This document shows, one piece after another, positions 12,297 through 13,615 of a stretch of DNA of 13,615 nt. The notes below the pieces were generated by a model. That model saw only the letters and a list, made by a program, of their open reading frames with translations, searched no databases and was not told where the DNA came from. Source of the stretch: 4572-123 sp002084545 (GTDB taxonomy: Bacteria; Desulfobacterota; Desulfobacteria; Desulfobacterales; 4572-123); the NCBI GenBank assembly GCA_029939715.1, contig JAOZSJ010000098.1, forward strand, positions 1-13,615. Reading direction: 5' to 3'. The stretch's first letter is position 1; every line of letters begins with the position of its first letter. Made by a program: the position numbers and the translations under genes.

Positions 12297-13615
12297 GTGT
12301 CTTTTGAATATGAATTAATACTTGCGATTTTATTATCATCTCTGGCAGGTGCAGCTATCCTCTGGCTGATCAAGTGTTGCCGCCGGCTGGAAAAAGATTT
12401 GGCCGTGGAGCAGCAGAAAAACAGTTCGATGGGTGAACTCAGGGATAATCTATTAAAATCCGGGAGAAGATATCAGGAACTTCAAAGTGAGGTAAGAGAG
12501 ATTTCCGCCGACCTTGCCCGGGAAAAGGAACGAACTGCCAGCCTGGTGGAGGTCAATAAAAAACTTGATCTGCGTGAGAAGACCATTGACGACCTTAAAG
12601 AGCAGCTTTCAAACTGGAAATCAACAGAGAGCCGGCTCCGGACACGGATGGAACAGGAGAGAAAGCAGGCCGAAGAAAAGCTGGTGCTGCTTGATGAAGC
12701 AAAAAGCGAGCTGACCAACCAGTTCAGGGTACTTGCCCAGGAGATCCTGGAGGAGAAGGGGAAAACATTCAGTGAGCAGAGCAGGGCAGGGCTCAAGGGA
12801 CTTTTAGATCCTTTTCGCGATCAGCTCAGCGAATTCAGACAGAAGGTGGACAGCGTCTATGTGCACGAGGCCGGGCAGCGGACCTCGCTTAGAAAGGAGA
12901 TCGAAACCCTGCGGGACCTGAACCGGCAGATCAACCAGGAAGCCATTAATCTCACCCGGGCCCTCAAAGGCGACCGGAAAGCCCAGGGAACCTGGGGGGA
13001 GCTGATTTTAGAACGGGTACTGGAACAGTCCGGTCTTCGAAAAGGTGTCGAATACGAGACCCAGGGCGGTTTCAGGGACGCAGGCGGCAAACTGCTCAAA
13101 CCGGATGTGATCGTGCACCTGCCGGAAGAAAAAGATGTGGTGGTGGACTCCAAAGTGTCGCTGGTTGCCTATGAGCGGTATGCAAGGGCAGAGGAAGACG
13201 CCGTGCGAAAAAAAGCCCTGTCTGAACATATGTCTTCTGTCCGCGCGCATATTGAAGGCCTCAGCAGAAAAGATTATTCGGCGCTCAAAGGGCTTCGCAG
13301 CCTCGATTTTGTCCTGATGTTCATGCCGGTCGAGGCGGCTTTTGTCGCGGCTTTCAGGGAGGATATGACCCTTTATTCCTATGCCTTTGAAAAAAAAATC
13401 ATTGTGGTTACCCCCTCAACCCTGCTGGCCACCCTCAAGACCATTGAGAACATCTGGCGCTACGAACGGCAGAACAGAAATGCCCAGGCAATTTTTCAAA
13501 AGGCAAGTGCCATTTACGACAAATTGCGGCTGTTTGTGGAAAGCATGGAAAAACTGGGGAAACAGCTCGATACTGCCCAGATTACCTACGATGAGGCAAT
13601 GAATCGTCTGGTTCG
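12297..13615 (+). CDS. rmuC: RmuC family DNA recombination protein, 3' end missing
   Basis: About 439 residues are visible of a RmuC-type protein; E. coli RmuC is linked to limiting inversions at short inverted repeats, and the family has a nuclease-like core. The start is GTG, with AAAAGGAG 7 nt upstream. Residues 7-26 (LILAILLSSLAGAAILWLIK) form a single membrane anchor. A long charged coiled-coil region follows to about residue 150 (many Glu/Lys/Arg/Gln heptads). The conserved core begins with GTWGELILERVLEQSGL (231-247), then PDVIVHLPEEKDVVVDSKVSL with D284 and K286, then DFVLMFMPVEAAF and VTPSTLLATLKTIENIW. No stop is reached at the window edge; comparison with the family suggests that only a few tens of residues are missing. 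The gene is divergent from the PLP enzyme, with no functional link between them evident. Confidence 0.93.
   Translation, partial: MSFEYELILAILLSSLAGAAILWLIKCCRRLEKDLAVEQQKNSSMGELRDNLLKSGRRYQELQSEVREISADLAREKERTASLVEVNKKLDLREKTIDDLKEQLSNWKSTESRLRTRMEQERKQAEEKLVLLDEAKSELTNQFRVLAQEILEEKGKTFSEQSRAGLKGLLDPFRDQLSEFRQKVDSVYVHEAGQRTSLRKEIETLRDLNRQINQEAINLTRALKGDRKAQGTWGELILERVLEQSGLRKGVEYETQGGFRDAGGKLLKPDVIVHLPEEKDVVVDSKVSLVAYERYARAEEDAVRKKALSEHMSSVRAHIEGLSRKDYSALKGLRSLDFVLMFMPVEAAFVAAFREDMTLYSYAFEKKIIVVTPSTLLATLKTIENIWRYERQNRNAQAIFQKASAIYDKLRLFVESMEKLGKQLDTAQITYDEAMNRLV

Noticed and set aside
1..13615. A CRISPR array, tRNA/rRNA genes, prophage or a new defence cassette.
   Set aside because: No regular spaced direct repeats, no tRNA- or rRNA-like segments, and no integrase, transposase, nuclease or toxin genes beyond the RmuC housekeeping type were seen on either strand.

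Overview
The window reads as chromosomal DNA of a sulfate-reducing bacterium, most likely a Desulfobacterota (former Deltaproteobacteria) lineage. The case rests on an adenylylsulfate reductase alpha-subunit gene (aprA, 3' part only) followed by a complete qmoABC set. Together these form the core of dissimilatory sulfate reduction. I cannot assign genus or species from the sequence alone.

Layout. Positions 1-798 carry the end of aprA, closed by a strong intrinsic terminator (838-870). A 308-nt spacer, which contains a long imperfect inverted repeat, leads to qmoA, qmoB and qmoC (1107-5958, plus strand). A possible 25-codon ORF bridges qmoB and qmoC. A hairpin at 5977-6014 with A- and T-runs on its two sides separates qmoC from a convergent minus-strand pair: a patatin-like phospholipase gene and ywbE (7405-6130). 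The patatin gene ends in degenerate 14-bp tandem repeats. A divergent spacer (7406-7746) precedes a plus-strand MFS transporter (7747-8961). This converges on a minus-strand DUF819 membrane protein (10123-8981). After a repeat-rich 397-nt spacer comes a minus-strand PLP-dependent decarboxylase/lyase of the sphingosine-1-phosphate-lyase type (11987-10521). A divergent spacer with a perfect palindrome separates it from rmuC (12297 onward, GTG start), which runs off the right edge.

How the genes work together. AprBA reduces adenosine phosphosulfate (APS) to sulfite, and the QmoABC membrane complex is the accepted menaquinol-linked electron donor to AprBA, so the first 6 kb is one functional module. 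The rest looks like ordinary accessory or housekeeping chromosome: lipid hydrolysis, transporters, a PLP enzyme and a recombination-associated protein, with no evident shared pathway.

I found no convincing new multi-gene system. The observations most worth a second look are the inverted repeat upstream of qmoA, the qmoB-qmoC mini-ORF, the 14-bp tandem repeats inside the patatin 3' end, a dispersed repeat family in the spacers, and the S1P-lyase-like enzyme in an anaerobe.
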